Below are positions 51,273-59,085 of a DNA stretch of 59,559 bases, one piece after another (position 1 is the stretch's first letter; every line of letters starts with the position of its first letter). Origin of the DNA: a virus; the IMG/VR virus record IMGVR_UViG_3300008259_003317, positions 1 through 59,559 of that record; one strand, 5' to 3'. The position numbers were made by a program, and so were the translations under genes. The notes beneath the pieces are model-generated. The model saw only the letters and a program-made list of their open reading frames with translations. It made no database searches and was not told where the DNA came from.

Positions 51273-51938
51273 ATGAACAGCGTGATGGAAACTATTTGTG
51301 CTATATGCAACACAATCAGATCTAGCACAAAATCGGGTTTAAGTTTTCAAAAGCTGCTCAGTCAAGTTCGTAGGGAGTTTCGTCTTAACGGGATGGAACT
51401 TAAAATAAAAACCCATAGAGATAAAACACTAGCATCGGAAGTTTTTTATGCTAATGGATACTACGACCCAATGGACGATGAAGAGGGTGATAAGTGTATC
51501 GAACTAGTTATTACTCATAACTTTCCTAAAGATCACATTTGGTTTCCAAAACATTCAACCGAACTACTTATTCAGGTGTTTGATACAGTAGTACATGAGT
51601 TACGACATCAGCGCCAATACCGAAAACGTAAATTCAAAATGGGTGCTGACCGAGGACCTGAGCATAAAGAATATCTAGCCGACCCAGACGAAATAGATGC
51701 ATACTCGATTTCAATTGCTACTGAACTTTGTAGAAGTTTAGGCAAAACTAGAGCACTAAGATATCTTCATAATGTTGAAACTTTGAGCAGATTCAAAGTA
51801 AACAACCATTTTGTAAGCCCATGTTTGAGCATGTATAAAGGCGAATTTCCAAACCAAAACGATCCAATTATGCAACAACTAACCAAAAAAGTCTATGTCC
51901 GTTTGAAAAAGATTGACACAGACTTCATTTTCATGTAA
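51273..51938 (+). CDS. putative zinc metallopeptidase-like phage protein
   Basis: 221 aa. VVHELRHQRQYRKR (about residues 109-122) contains HEXXH (HELRH) in a helix, with acidic residues (DPDEID near 147) that could provide the third ligand. No signal peptide, so it would act in the cytoplasm. The C-terminal third is of unknown function. The next promoter lies inside its last codons. Confidence 0.6.
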   Translation: MNSVMETICAICNTIRSSTKSGLSFQKLLSQVRREFRLNGMELKIKTHRDKTLASEVFYANGYYDPMDDEEGDKCIELVITHNFPKDHIWFPKHSTELLIQVFDTVVHELRHQRQYRKRKFKMGADRGPEHKEYLADPDEIDAYSISIATELCRSLGKTRALRYLHNVETLSRFKVNNHFVSPCLSMYKGEFPNQNDPIMQQLTKKVYVRLKKIDTDFIFM

Positions 51939-51941
51939 AAT
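51913..51941 (+). promoter_or_regulatory. sigma70-like promoter, TTGACA-17-TAAAAT
   Basis: TTGACA 51913-51918 and TAAAAT 51936-51941 with 17-nt spacer, located in the end of the upstream gene and 32 nt before ATG 51973. Confidence 0.75.
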
Positions 51942-51972
51942 ACACAGTATATTAACTCACACAGAGAGCGAC

Positions 51973-52659
51973 ATGAAAGAGTTTCCAACCCAACAAGTGC
52001 TAGAGCTGGCTTGTGCGGCTCAGCGTATCAATGGAACCTATCTCAAAGAAAGCGAAAACATCTATGCAGACGATGGTGTATTCTTGTTTACCAAAAAAAC
52101 CAACAAGATGTTGATGCTTTGCACACTGGACCCTGCTATTTGGACAGCCGATCCAAAAGATGCACCAATGCCTCTTAAGATATTACCTGAAGATACTGTA
52201 CTGGCCGAAGAAATTAAAAAGCATTTTCGTAAATTTATGTTTAGCGCCATTGAAGGCGAAAACGATTTTCAAACTAGTATTAACACAATCCTGACAGGAG
52301 ATACTGTTAAACAAAATCAATTTGGTTATGTGGCATGTTTGCCCAGTGTATATGTTCGTGATATTGCACAATCCAAAGTTAAAAAAGCCTCACGGGCTGT
52401 TGAAGAAGGATCGTTAGCAGAAATTGGAACCCAACTTAGAGATTTGGACGCAGAAATAATTTCATCAATTAAGTCAAAAAACTTTGAAGGTTTCAATATT
52501 GATGCTATAATAAACAACAAGATGGTGTCTTGGATGAACAAAACAAATCTTGAACTTGGGCCTGCTGTCATAGTTAAAGCCAAAGTTAAAGATTGTAACA
52601 AACATTGGAAACATGGCAATGATGTTACCAGACTGCATTATGTAAAGGCGGCACAATGA
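51973..52659 (+). CDS. hypothetical phage protein
   Basis: 228 aa from ATG 51973, after the promoter and the AGAGAGCGAC spacer. Unrecognised: a short N-terminal alpha/beta part, a middle stretch IEGENDFQTSIN, and a charged helical second half. No catalytic motif or membrane segment. ATGA overlap with a 41-aa membrane protein. Confidence 0.6.
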   Translation: MKEFPTQQVLELACAAQRINGTYLKESENIYADDGVFLFTKKTNKMLMLCTLDPAIWTADPKDAPMPLKILPEDTVLAEEIKKHFRKFMFSAIEGENDFQTSINTILTGDTVKQNQFGYVACLPSVYVRDIAQSKVKKASRAVEEGSLAEIGTQLRDLDAEIISSIKSKNFEGFNIDAIINNKMVSWMNKTNLELGPAVIVKAKVKDCNKHWKHGNDVTRLHYVKAAQ

Positions 52660-52781
52660 AACGTTTTTTAGACCCAAAATTTGTTGAAGGATTTTTAATA
52701 TTCTTCGTTATTCAACCACTGATTTTTTGTACGGCAGTTGGTGTTTTTATCTACGGTGTTATTCAAAGTATTTGGGGTTAA
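52656..52781 (+). CDS. small single-pass membrane protein (41 aa)
   Basis: ATG 52656 overlaps the previous TGA (ATGA), TAA at 52779. Residues 12-36 are strongly hydrophobic, one transmembrane helix, after a positively charged start. Unrecognised. Confidence 0.55.
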   Translation: MKRFLDPKFVEGFLIFFVIQPLIFCTAVGVFIYGVIQSIWG

Positions 52782-52783
52782 CT

Positions 52784-53038
52784 ATGAGCAAGTCAAAACA
52801 TAAACCTTATCAGTGGATTGATGGTGAAACAGCGGATCGTATCACTAGTCTTAACTTAAAGGACTATCGTTCCTATTTGAAAAAAGAGTTGGCGGAATGG
52901 AAGAAGAATCCTAAGACAGATGATAACCCTGATGGTTATTGGTTGCATCCAGAAGATGTCACAGGAAATATTCGTAGAATAGAAGCATTAAATTTAATTA
53001 TTAACGACTTTGTCGAAACATCGGATGAGATAAAATGA
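52784..53038 (+). CDS. hypothetical phage protein (84 aa)
   Basis: ATG 52784 right after the membrane gene's stop. Highly charged, KSKHKPYQWID start, Trp/Asp/Asn-rich middle, helical end. No known domain seen. TGA overlaps the next ATG (ATGA). Confidence 0.6.
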   Translation: MSKSKHKPYQWIDGETADRITSLNLKDYRSYLKKELAEWKKNPKTDDNPDGYWLHPEDVTGNIRRIEALNLIINDFVETSDEIK

Positions 53039-53424
53039 GAGAAGAACTAGATAAGTTGTTGTGTGAAAAGTATCCAAAGATGATGGTCAATCGCAACAGG
53101 CCCATGACAGAAACTTGTATGTGTTGGGGCTTTGAGTGTGGCGATGGCTGGTTCAATATCCTTGACAGACTTATGGGTAATATCCAACATCATATTGATT
53201 GGAAGAATCAACAAAAAGAAAAGTTTGATCGGTCAGGCGTTACCTGTGAAGGCTGTGGTGCCCAAGCTGAAACATATTGGCCAAAGGCCGAAAATGGCGG
53301 TATCGGTGGATGGGTTCGTACAGAATGCAAGCCATGTGAACAAAAGCGTGAAGAAGAACATGCCAGGCGTTTGGCAGAGTGGGAAGAAGAACGTAGATTA
53401 CTCAAAGAAGGAAACGAGCAATGA
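53035..53424 (+). CDS. phage protein with zinc-ribbon cysteines
   Basis: 129 aa. The N-terminal CMCWGFECGDGWFNILD block (about residues 23-39) is typical of a small family in T4-like phages. A second pair set CEGCGA...CKPCEQ (about 66-103) forms a plausible zinc ribbon. Charged coiled tail (EEEHARRLAEWEEERR). Function unknown. Confidence 0.65.
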   Translation: MREELDKLLCEKYPKMMVNRNRPMTETCMCWGFECGDGWFNILDRLMGNIQHHIDWKNQQKEKFDRSGVTCEGCGAQAETYWPKAENGGIGGWVRTECKPCEQKREEEHARRLAEWEEERRLLKEGNEQ

Positions 53425-53984
53425 TTACAATGAAAGAATGGATGGAACTAGTCGACTATAAAATCACCGAAGGTGCCGAATATGGTTGGGGTTGTTACGG
53501 CCCTAATAGTTATCAACTAAGTAGTTGGAACGGTATTCATGGCAAGGGCGGATACAGTTTTAATATTGTTTTTAGTACTAAGAGCCAAAAAGTCTACGAA
53601 GTAGACGTTTGCGATTATACTAATGACCGTGCTTATCGAATGATTAATCCTAAGTTTCACGAAAAGCATCGCAAAGAAGCGGAGATGCGTGATGTTAATT
53701 TGAACGAAGCTTGGGATGATGTTGAGTATACAAATTTGGATGTTGTTGATGACTTTATCCAAAAATGTCTTGCCATTAAGGCAGGAGAGGACTATGACAC
53801 ACGGGTGCAAGTTCCGGTTGACTTTTCGGACGAAGAACTGTTAAAATACATGAAAATGGCGCATGACCGTGATATGACTTTCAACGAGTTCGTTGAAGAT
53901 GCACTGCGTCATGCACTTGAAGAAATTAAAGCAGGGCGTCTTACTAAGGAAGATGCACAGAAGTTTATAGAAAACGAGGACTAA
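53421..53984 (+). CDS. hypothetical phage protein with RHH-like C-terminus
   Basis: 187 aa. The N-terminal domain has Gly/Tyr-rich strands (GWGCYGPNSYQLSSW). Residues 140-175 (DRDMTFNEFVEDALRHALEE) resemble the helix pair of ribbon-helix-helix regulators. Unassigned. TAAATG junction with the phosphoesterase gene. Confidence 0.5.
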   Translation: MITMKEWMELVDYKITEGAEYGWGCYGPNSYQLSSWNGIHGKGGYSFNIVFSTKSQKVYEVDVCDYTNDRAYRMINPKFHEKHRKEAEMRDVNLNEAWDDVEYTNLDVVDDFIQKCLAIKAGEDYDTRVQVPVDFSDEELLKYMKMAHDRDMTFNEFVEDALRHALEEIKAGRLTKEDAQKFIENED

Positions 53985-54836
53985 ATGCGTATTAAATTAG
54001 TCAGTGATCTTCATTTAGAGTTCAGTGACATCAACATTCAAAACGATAATAACTATGACGTTTTGATTCTCGGTGGCGATATCATGATCGCCCAGGATCT
54101 CCACGACCATATGGAGTTGCCTAGCTATAATATGTATGGAGTTATTCCGGACCTTGGCCGTAAACAACAGCGTGTTCAACGGTTCCGTGACTTCTTCAAA
54201 CGTTGTAGTTTTCAATTTCCTCATGTAATTTACATCATGGGCAATCACGAATTCTATCATGGCAAGTTTTACGCAGCTATTGATTATATGCGTGAAGAAT
54301 GTGCCAAGTATCCCAACATTTATATGTTGGAACAAGATATGAAGATTATCGATGATGTTGTGTTTGTTGGTGGAACACTTTGGACTAACATGAACAAGCG
54401 TGATCCGCTTACAATGCATGCCATTGAAGGAATGATGAACGACTTTCGAATCATTCGAAATGACCATAGAAACTATGCCGCTATGAGTGCGTTAGATGTA
54501 GCAATACGTCATGACAGAACTCTTGGGTACATTAAGGTTATAGTTGAAGAACACAAGGACAAAAAGTGCGTTGTCGTTGGACATCACAGTCCTAGTTTCC
54601 AAAGCTGTCACGAAATGTATGGTAACGACACATTGATGAACGGTGGATACCACAGTGATCTCAGTGAGTTCATTTTGGATCATCCGCAAATCAAACTTTG
54701 GACACATGGACATACTCATCATCCATTTGATTATATGATTGGTGAGACAAGAATTGTGTGCAACCCACGTGGATATGAAAACGATGGCTACAGCGAGGAC
54801 ACTGGCTGGAACCCTAACATTTTATTGGAGATTTAA
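53985..54836 (+). CDS. calcineurin-like metallophosphoesterase
   Basis: 283 aa. The motif series is complete: SDLHLEF (about 6-12), LGGDI (about 30), GNHEFYH (about 85), VVVGHHSPS (about 191) and THGHTHHPF (about 237). Different subfamily from the 2123 enzyme, with the longer spacing of the YydB or UDP-diacylglucosamine-hydrolase-like group. Substrate unknown. Confidence 0.85.
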   Translation: MRIKLVSDLHLEFSDINIQNDNNYDVLILGGDIMIAQDLHDHMELPSYNMYGVIPDLGRKQQRVQRFRDFFKRCSFQFPHVIYIMGNHEFYHGKFYAAIDYMREECAKYPNIYMLEQDMKIIDDVVFVGGTLWTNMNKRDPLTMHAIEGMMNDFRIIRNDHRNYAAMSALDVAIRHDRTLGYIKVIVEEHKDKKCVVVGHHSPSFQSCHEMYGNDTLMNGGYHSDLSEFILDHPQIKLWTHGHTHHPFDYMIGETRIVCNPRGYENDGYSEDTGWNPNILLEI

Positions 54837-55007
54837 ATGACAGAAGAAAAACGACCAACAGTTGTTGATATGCTAAGAACTACTGGCAACAATACTGCTG
54901 AATTCATGGATAAAGTAGCAGCTCATATTGAAAATCTTGAGAAAGAAATTATTCGTTTGCGCGAGCGTGTCCAAGAAATGGAAATGGCAAATGACGACTT
55001 TAAGTGA
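54837..55007 (+). CDS. small coiled-coil protein (56 aa)
   Basis: ATG directly after the previous stop. Residues 22-52 form a regular heptad coiled coil (HIENLEKEIIRLRERVQEME). Such short coiled coils multimerise or act as scaffolds. Overlaps the next gene by 17 nt. Confidence 0.55.
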   Translation: MTEEKRPTVVDMLRTTGNNTAEFMDKVAAHIENLEKEIIRLRERVQEMEMANDDFK

Positions 55008-55311
55008 AAAAGAATTTAAGCTATTCAAAAAATGGCTTAAAGGACATTTGGCTTTTGGTCCAGTGACTGTTGTCTTTACCAAAAAAGACGGAACCGAAAG
55101 AGTGATGGAGTGTACAACCAGTCCATCACTCGTTCCAGTTGACTTAACTGAAGAAATACACTATACTAACACTGATAATCCAATAGACTTTCCTAAACCA
55201 AAGAAAGAAAGAAAAGTAAATGAAGACGTTTGTCCCGTTTATGATTTAGAATCAAATCATTGGAAAAGTTTCCGTTGGGATTCAGTTAAACAAATTAAAA
55301 TCAAACTATGA
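54991..55311 (+). CDS. WYL-like SH3-related phage protein (DUF2693-like)
   Basis: 106 aa from ATG 54991. The first helix pair (LSEKEFKLFKKWLKGHL) is followed by VTVVFTKKDGTERVMECT, a beta-hairpin pattern seen in phage SH3-like proteins, and ends with a FRWDSVKQI motif common in that small family. Function unknown; possibly a DNA- or protein-binding accessory factor. Confidence 0.5.
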   Translation: MTTLSEKEFKLFKKWLKGHLAFGPVTVVFTKKDGTERVMECTTSPSLVPVDLTEEIHYTNTDNPIDFPKPKKERKVNEDVCPVYDLESNHWKSFRWDSVKQIKIKL

Positions 55312-55754
55312 AAATTGGACTAAGTTACAGCCGATGCGTTCGAGATATTGTCGACGGTGTAGTAGACATTGACGATGTGCTAGTTATCATTGCTCGAACA
55401 GACTTCGATCCCCATAACGATGACCAATGGCAAGGCATTTGGGAAGGTTACGGCGGTGGTGATGACGCAAACTCAATGCGTGGACTATTCAGTGGTAGCA
55501 ACCCAGAGTGGTACGGTTATAAAGATGAAGACGAAGACCGCTTTCGTAGTGTAAGTATTGAGCTGTGGGAACGTGGCCTGTTTCATCAGCCACGTAAGTT
55601 TGGTGCTCATCCAAAGCGCCGTCCTGAAATTTGGCTAGAAGCTGTGCTACCTAGCTCAGAGCTAGAAAAGAATCCAGCCGCAAAGACTGCTTGGGACAAG
55701 TTCCAAACTATTGCGGGTTTAACTAACGTAGAACTTGATGACAAATACCAATGA
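55308..55754 (+). CDS. hypothetical phage protein
   Basis: 148 aa. N-terminal ISYSRC-VRDIV-like strand/helix, then IIARTDFDP and a Gly/Asp-rich central loop (GYGGGDDANS). This layout occurs in many tailed phages but has no assigned function. Cytoplasmic. ATGA coupled on both sides. Confidence 0.6.
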   Translation: MKIGLSYSRCVRDIVDGVVDIDDVLVIIARTDFDPHNDDQWQGIWEGYGGGDDANSMRGLFSGSNPEWYGYKDEDEDRFRSVSIELWERGLFHQPRKFGAHPKRRPEIWLEAVLPSSELEKNPAAKTAWDKFQTIAGLTNVELDDKYQ

Positions 55755-56005
55755 AATTTCTAATTGCATTTGTAATTGTGTTAGTTGCAGGATGCAGTAA
55801 CAGTGCTCCTTTACCTACGATTGAAGAGCTGATAAACTATCCGCTGTCATGTAAGAAAAAGAATGAGCAGTATCGGCATTTAGCAGATATCCAAAAAAGA
55901 AAAAACTTTTCAGAAAACCCAGATAACTTGTCTCCCCAAGATAGACAATACAATTCAGTATTGAGAGAACATCTTTGGTGGTTTGTTTATAATTGTGAAC
56001 AATGA
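55751..56005 (+). CDS. small lipoprotein
   Basis: 84 aa. Signal sequence MKFLIAFVIVLVAGCSN with lipobox VAGC, Cys at residue 15, so it would be lipidated and exported. The rest is charged and helical (PLSCKKKNEQYRHLADIQKRK). May be a superinfection or lysis-related envelope protein; unproven. ATGA overlap with the next gene. Confidence 0.65.
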   Translation: MKFLIAFVIVLVAGCSNSAPLPTIEELINYPLSCKKKNEQYRHLADIQKRKNFSENPDNLSPQDRQYNSVLREHLWWFVYNCEQ

Positions 56006-56526
56006 AAAAATTTCTATTACTTTTAGCTTTGATAAGCCAAACTGTTTTAGCGGATGATTGTCAAGTGCGTCAAGCTAGTAAAGTCACAGCCGAACGACAA
56101 ATGGGCAATATTGATGATTTGGTTAAAATTAAAAGTCATCAAAAATGCCAAGTCAAATTTAGCATTGTAATCGATGGTGAAAAACACAATGTAAATTGGA
56201 CACACGAAGATTACGGTGATCCGGAAATCAGTTGCCAAAAAGCTATCGAGTATGGTATGAGCGAATTGAATATGCGCTTGGGTGGTAAGTACCAAAGCGA
56301 ATCTATGTTGGTTTGCGGGAAAGGTACAGCACAAAATCGTCCTTGGAAAATTGGTGACGAAGGTTTGGAAAACGAATTTGGCATGGTTGCCAATAAAAAG
56401 TATTTCAAATTTAAAGGAGCCAACTGTCGTTACTTTAGTGAACGCTATAATAACGGACGTTTACAGTTCTCCAAAGGTGTCATATGTCAAAACGACCAAC
56501 TTTGGTCTGTAGTTGACAAGTGGTAA
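56002..56526 (+). CDS. exported (periplasmic) hypothetical protein
   Basis: 174 aa. Clear signal peptide (residues 1-17, KKFLLLLALISQTVLA followed by AD). Six cysteines suggest disulfides. No known domain. Sits between a lipoprotein and a nuclease-like gene. Confidence 0.65.
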   Translation: MKKFLLLLALISQTVLADDCQVRQASKVTAERQMGNIDDLVKIKSHQKCQVKFSIVIDGEKHNVNWTHEDYGDPEISCQKAIEYGMSELNMRLGGKYQSESMLVCGKGTAQNRPWKIGDEGLENEFGMVANKKYFKFKGANCRYFSERYNNGRLQFSKGVICQNDQLWSVVDKW

Positions 56527-56572
56527 TGTTCGCAATACAATTGATTCATGTTTAACCAAATGAAAGAACTAT

Positions 56573-57214
56573 ATGACACTAACACATAACGTTGTTGAGC
56601 AAGTATTAACACCGTTGAAGGATCCTTTTATAATTCCTTTTGATGGAACTAGTCAAACTAGATCTACAAACACAGGACGATTTGGATTCTTTATTGAACG
56701 TCAATTTAATATTTTACCAAATAGTGACAGAAATGCAGATACAGAGTATGCAGAATTTAAATCGGTTAATATTAAAAATACGTTCACAGTAAAACCAATT
56801 TCTATTGGTACTATTCCGTTACAAGAATATAATCGATTAGTGTCAACCTTTCCACATGTTTCTTTTTTTAATAGCGACCCTTTCAAAAAAATGTCAAAAA
56901 CCCTTTATGTGTTTTACAGAAAAAAAGGCGGCTATTACGACGATGCCAAATATAATGTTGATAGCTGGGTTCATTTTGACATGTCAAATTTGGACGATTC
57001 AACTAAACGTATTTTAGAAAATGATTATTGGGCATGTGTACAAGCTATGACCAAGTACAGCTATAATCGATTAAGTTGTAGTTCCTCTCAAAATCCAAGC
57101 ACCCGCTATTTACAGTTAAGTTATAAAGGAGACGGCTACTATAATTACCCGTGCTGGAAGTTTAGTACCGAATTCTTAAAAAAGATGTATGCAATTGGTA
57201 AAAATGTCCATTGA
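56573..57214 (+). CDS. MutH/Sau3AI-like endonuclease
   Basis: 213 aa. GRFGFFIERQFN (about residues 37-48) and the later DTEYAEFKSVN (about 57-67) reproduce the E...D...ExK catalytic order of MutH/Sau3AI nucleases (D-x(n)-E-F-K). A short C-terminal lobe with Tyr-rich strands follows. It could nick or cut host or unmodified DNA. There is no matching methyltransferase alongside. Its end overlaps the next promoter. Confidence 0.55.
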   Translation: MTLTHNVVEQVLTPLKDPFIIPFDGTSQTRSTNTGRFGFFIERQFNILPNSDRNADTEYAEFKSVNIKNTFTVKPISIGTIPLQEYNRLVSTFPHVSFFNSDPFKKMSKTLYVFYRKKGGYYDDAKYNVDSWVHFDMSNLDDSTKRILENDYWACVQAMTKYSYNRLSCSSSQNPSTRYLQLSYKGDGYYNYPCWKFSTEFLKKMYAIGKNVH

Positions 57215-57239
57215 CATTTGGCAACATCTATCATATAAT
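57211..57239 (+). promoter_or_regulatory. sigma70-like promoter, TTGACA-17-TATAAT
   Basis: Consensus TTGACA 57211-57216 and TATAAT 57234-57239, 17-nt spacer, 36 nt before the first gene of the lipoprotein/ClpP run. Confidence 0.9.
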
Positions 57240-57274
57240 ATAGTCATGTTCAACAACATATTGAGGCACATTTT

Positions 57275-57403
57275 ATGAAGGCATTTATTGCAGGCACTAT
57301 CTTTGGATTGGTACTGGCTACCGTTGGATTTAGCGGTATTGCTCGTATGCTTGATAAAGGTGTAGAAACAGTTAAAACACAGTCACAGGAGATGGCAAAA
57401 TGA
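57275..57403 (+). CDS. small single-pass membrane protein (42 aa)
   Basis: ATG 57275 after GAGGCACATTTT. Residues 4-22 are a hydrophobic helix with Gly/Ala/Phe. The remainder is hydrophilic, ending KTQSQEMAK. ATGA overlap with the lipoprotein gene. Confidence 0.6.
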   Translation: MKAFIAGTIFGLVLATVGFSGIARMLDKGVETVKTQSQEMAK

Positions 57404-57522
57404 AAGTAGTATTCGCATTTGTAGTAACACTAGCTCTTACCGCTTGTTCTACTGTAGCAGGAGTTGGTAAGGACCTTACGTCTAGTGCAGAATGGACTAA
57501 AGAAAAAATAGGTGGAAAATAA
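57400..57522 (+). CDS. entericidin-like lipoprotein (40 aa)
   Basis: Signal with lipobox LTAC, Cys at residue 16, then STVAGVGKDL like entericidin A/B (N-T-V-x-G-V-G-x-D). Entericidins are small membrane-perturbing lipoproteins of an antidote-toxin pair in bacteria. Here it would be an envelope peptide, possibly helping lysis. TAATG to the next gene. Confidence 0.65.
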   Translation: MKVVFAFVVTLALTACSTVAGVGKDLTSSAEWTKEKIGGK

Positions 57523-58076
57523 TGAAAAAGATACTTACTCTGTTGCCAATTGTTGCTGTTTTGACCGCTTGTGGTACAACAGATCCTTATGGTAAAAGAG
57601 CCGATATGGAACGTGAACGACAAGAACGCTATGTTGAACGTGCTATTGATAAGGCTCCTAAATGGATGTTTGAAGTTCCTACTAGCACTAGTGCTGTGTA
57701 TGAAGCAGGTACTGGTAAAAGCACAGACTTTAGCTATGCAGACATGCTGGCAAAAGATGACGCATACCGAAAAATTTGTATGACCGCAGGTGGTACAATG
57801 AGTATGCGTAATAAAGTTTACCGTACCGAAGGTGAAAATTCAGCTACGGCTGTTAACGAATTAGTCAGCAAGAGTTCATGCGACAAAGTTGATTTGACAG
57901 GCGTCGAGCTTAAAGAAATTAAGCGTGTGCCTGAAGGCAAATGGTTCCGTACTTATGTATTGGTAGCATTACCTACGGGTGATGCTAATATTCTAAGACG
58001 TGCCAAAGAGCAACATCGACTCCAAGAAATGGCTCAACAACGTGCTCCGGAGGCATTTAAAGAGCTGGAGCGATAA
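57522..58076 (+). CDS. LPP20-family-like lipoprotein
   Basis: 184 aa. Lipobox LTAC with Cys at residue 17. The PKWMFEVPTSTSAVYEAGTGKS and FSYADMLAKDDAYRKI segments match the LPP20 fold, a bacterial outer-membrane lipoprotein family. Unusual on a phage. Coupled by TAATG on both sides to other envelope proteins, so the four genes 57275-58234 look like an envelope-active cassette. Confidence 0.65.
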   Translation: MKKILTLLPIVAVLTACGTTDPYGKRADMERERQERYVERAIDKAPKWMFEVPTSTSAVYEAGTGKSTDFSYADMLAKDDAYRKICMTAGGTMSMRNKVYRTEGENSATAVNELVSKSSCDKVDLTGVELKEIKRVPEGKWFRTYVLVALPTGDANILRRAKEQHRLQEMAQQRAPEAFKELER

Positions 58077-58234
58077 TGGAATATATCGTTATTGGTTTCT
58101 TATCGGCACTAGGTTGGTGGGGTGCTAACTATTATGTTATTACACCCTACTTGCCTGAACCCGTCTTCAAAGAAAAGAAAGTTGAAGAGAAAAAAGAACA
58201 ACCTAAACCAGAAATTAAGAAAGAATCACAATGA
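58076..58234 (+). CDS. small membrane protein with charged C-terminal tail (52 aa)
   Basis: One hydrophobic segment (residues 3-24), then a Lys/Glu/Pro-rich tail (KEKKVEEKKEQPKPE). Similar small anchored tails occur in spanin-like or TonB-like helper proteins. ATGA overlap with the next ORF. Confidence 0.55.
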   Translation: MEYIVIGFLSALGWWGANYYVITPYLPEPVFKEKKVEEKKEQPKPEIKKESQ

Positions 58235-58344
58235 TTAGACTTTGGTTAGTATTTGCTATCTTTGCTGTCATTATTCACTTTGGTATTACTGTCTGGAGAA
58301 ATACGAATGTCAGGACGAGGAATAATTGCCGAACAACCGCCTGA
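58231..58344 (+). CDS. small membrane peptide (37 aa)
   Basis: ATG 58231 (ATGA overlap). Hydrophobic residues 3-21, then a basic Arg/Asn/Thr tail. Overlaps the next zinc-ribbon gene by 38 nt in another frame. Real but least secure of the small genes. Confidence 0.4.
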   Translation: MIRLWLVFAIFAVIIHFGITVWRNTNVRTRNNCRTTA

Positions 58345-58483
58345 AGTTTGCGAGATGTGCGGTACAGTAGATGAGTGCAGACCTTACGGTCCAAACGATG
58401 AAAATATCTGTTTTGAATGCGCTATGAAAGATAAAGAAACAACCGAGCGGAAAATGTCCGCTTACATTTTTGGAGAAGAATAA
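58307..58483 (+). CDS. small zinc-ribbon protein (58 aa)
   Basis: ATG 58307 behind [20 protein letters not shown] and CFEC form two pairs of a small zinc ribbon, then a charged helical tail. Function unknown, common style for phage host-interaction peptides. TAATG to clpP. Confidence 0.6.
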   Translation: MSGRGIIAEQPPEVCEMCGTVDECRPYGPNDENICFECAMKDKETTERKMSAYIFGEE

Positions 58484-59073
58484 TGCCACATTTGGTACCA
58501 ATGGTTATCGAGCAAGAAGCTCGCGGAGAACGTAGTTATGACATTTATAGTCGACTGCTCAAGGATCGAATCGTTATGCTAGACACAGATGTTAATGAGC
58601 ATAGTGCTAGTTTGATAGTAGCACAGCTCTTATTTTTGGAGAGCCAAGGAAATGAAGACATCTCATTTTTTATCAATAGCCCTGGCGGTGTGGTTACTGC
58701 TGGCATGGCAATTTATGATACCATGCAATTCATCCGTCCAGATGTTTCAACTATTGTCATGGGACAAGCGTGTAGCATGGGTTCACTTTTAGCCCAAGCA
58801 GGTGCTAAAGGCAAGCGTAAAATGCTTCCAAATGCTCGCCATATGATTCATCAACCAAGTGGTGGTGCGGGTGGGCAGGCTACTGACATGGAAATTCAAG
58901 TAAAAGAAATCTTAAAAATGAAACAAAATCTTACCCAAATTTATGTTAACCATAACAGCAAGGGCAAGACTTTTGAGGAGTTTTATGCAGCTATGGAACG
59001 GGATAACTTTATGAGTGCTCAAGAAGCTGTAGATTTTGGTTTGGTAGACGAGATCATTACAAAACGTCCGTAG
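58483..59073 (+). CDS. clpP: ClpP-like serine protease
   Basis: 196 aa, typical ClpP length. GQACSMGS (Ser near 99), HMIHQPSG (His near 124) and [12 protein letters not shown] (Asp near 173) give the catalytic triad. [22 protein letters not shown] is the standard N-terminal part. ClpP forms a tetradecameric chamber and works with ClpX or ClpA. No phage ATPase partner is adjacent, so it may join the host unfoldase or replace the host peptidase. Ends TAG. Confidence 0.95.
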   Translation: MPHLVPMVIEQEARGERSYDIYSRLLKDRIVMLDTDVNEHSASLIVAQLLFLESQGNEDISFFINSPGGVVTAGMAIYDTMQFIRPDVSTIVMGQACSMGSLLAQAGAKGKRKMLPNARHMIHQPSGGAGGQATDMEIQVKEILKMKQNLTQIYVNHNSKGKTFEEFYAAMERDNFMSAQEAVDFGLVDEIITKRP

Positions 59074-59085
59074 ACTTGGTAATAC

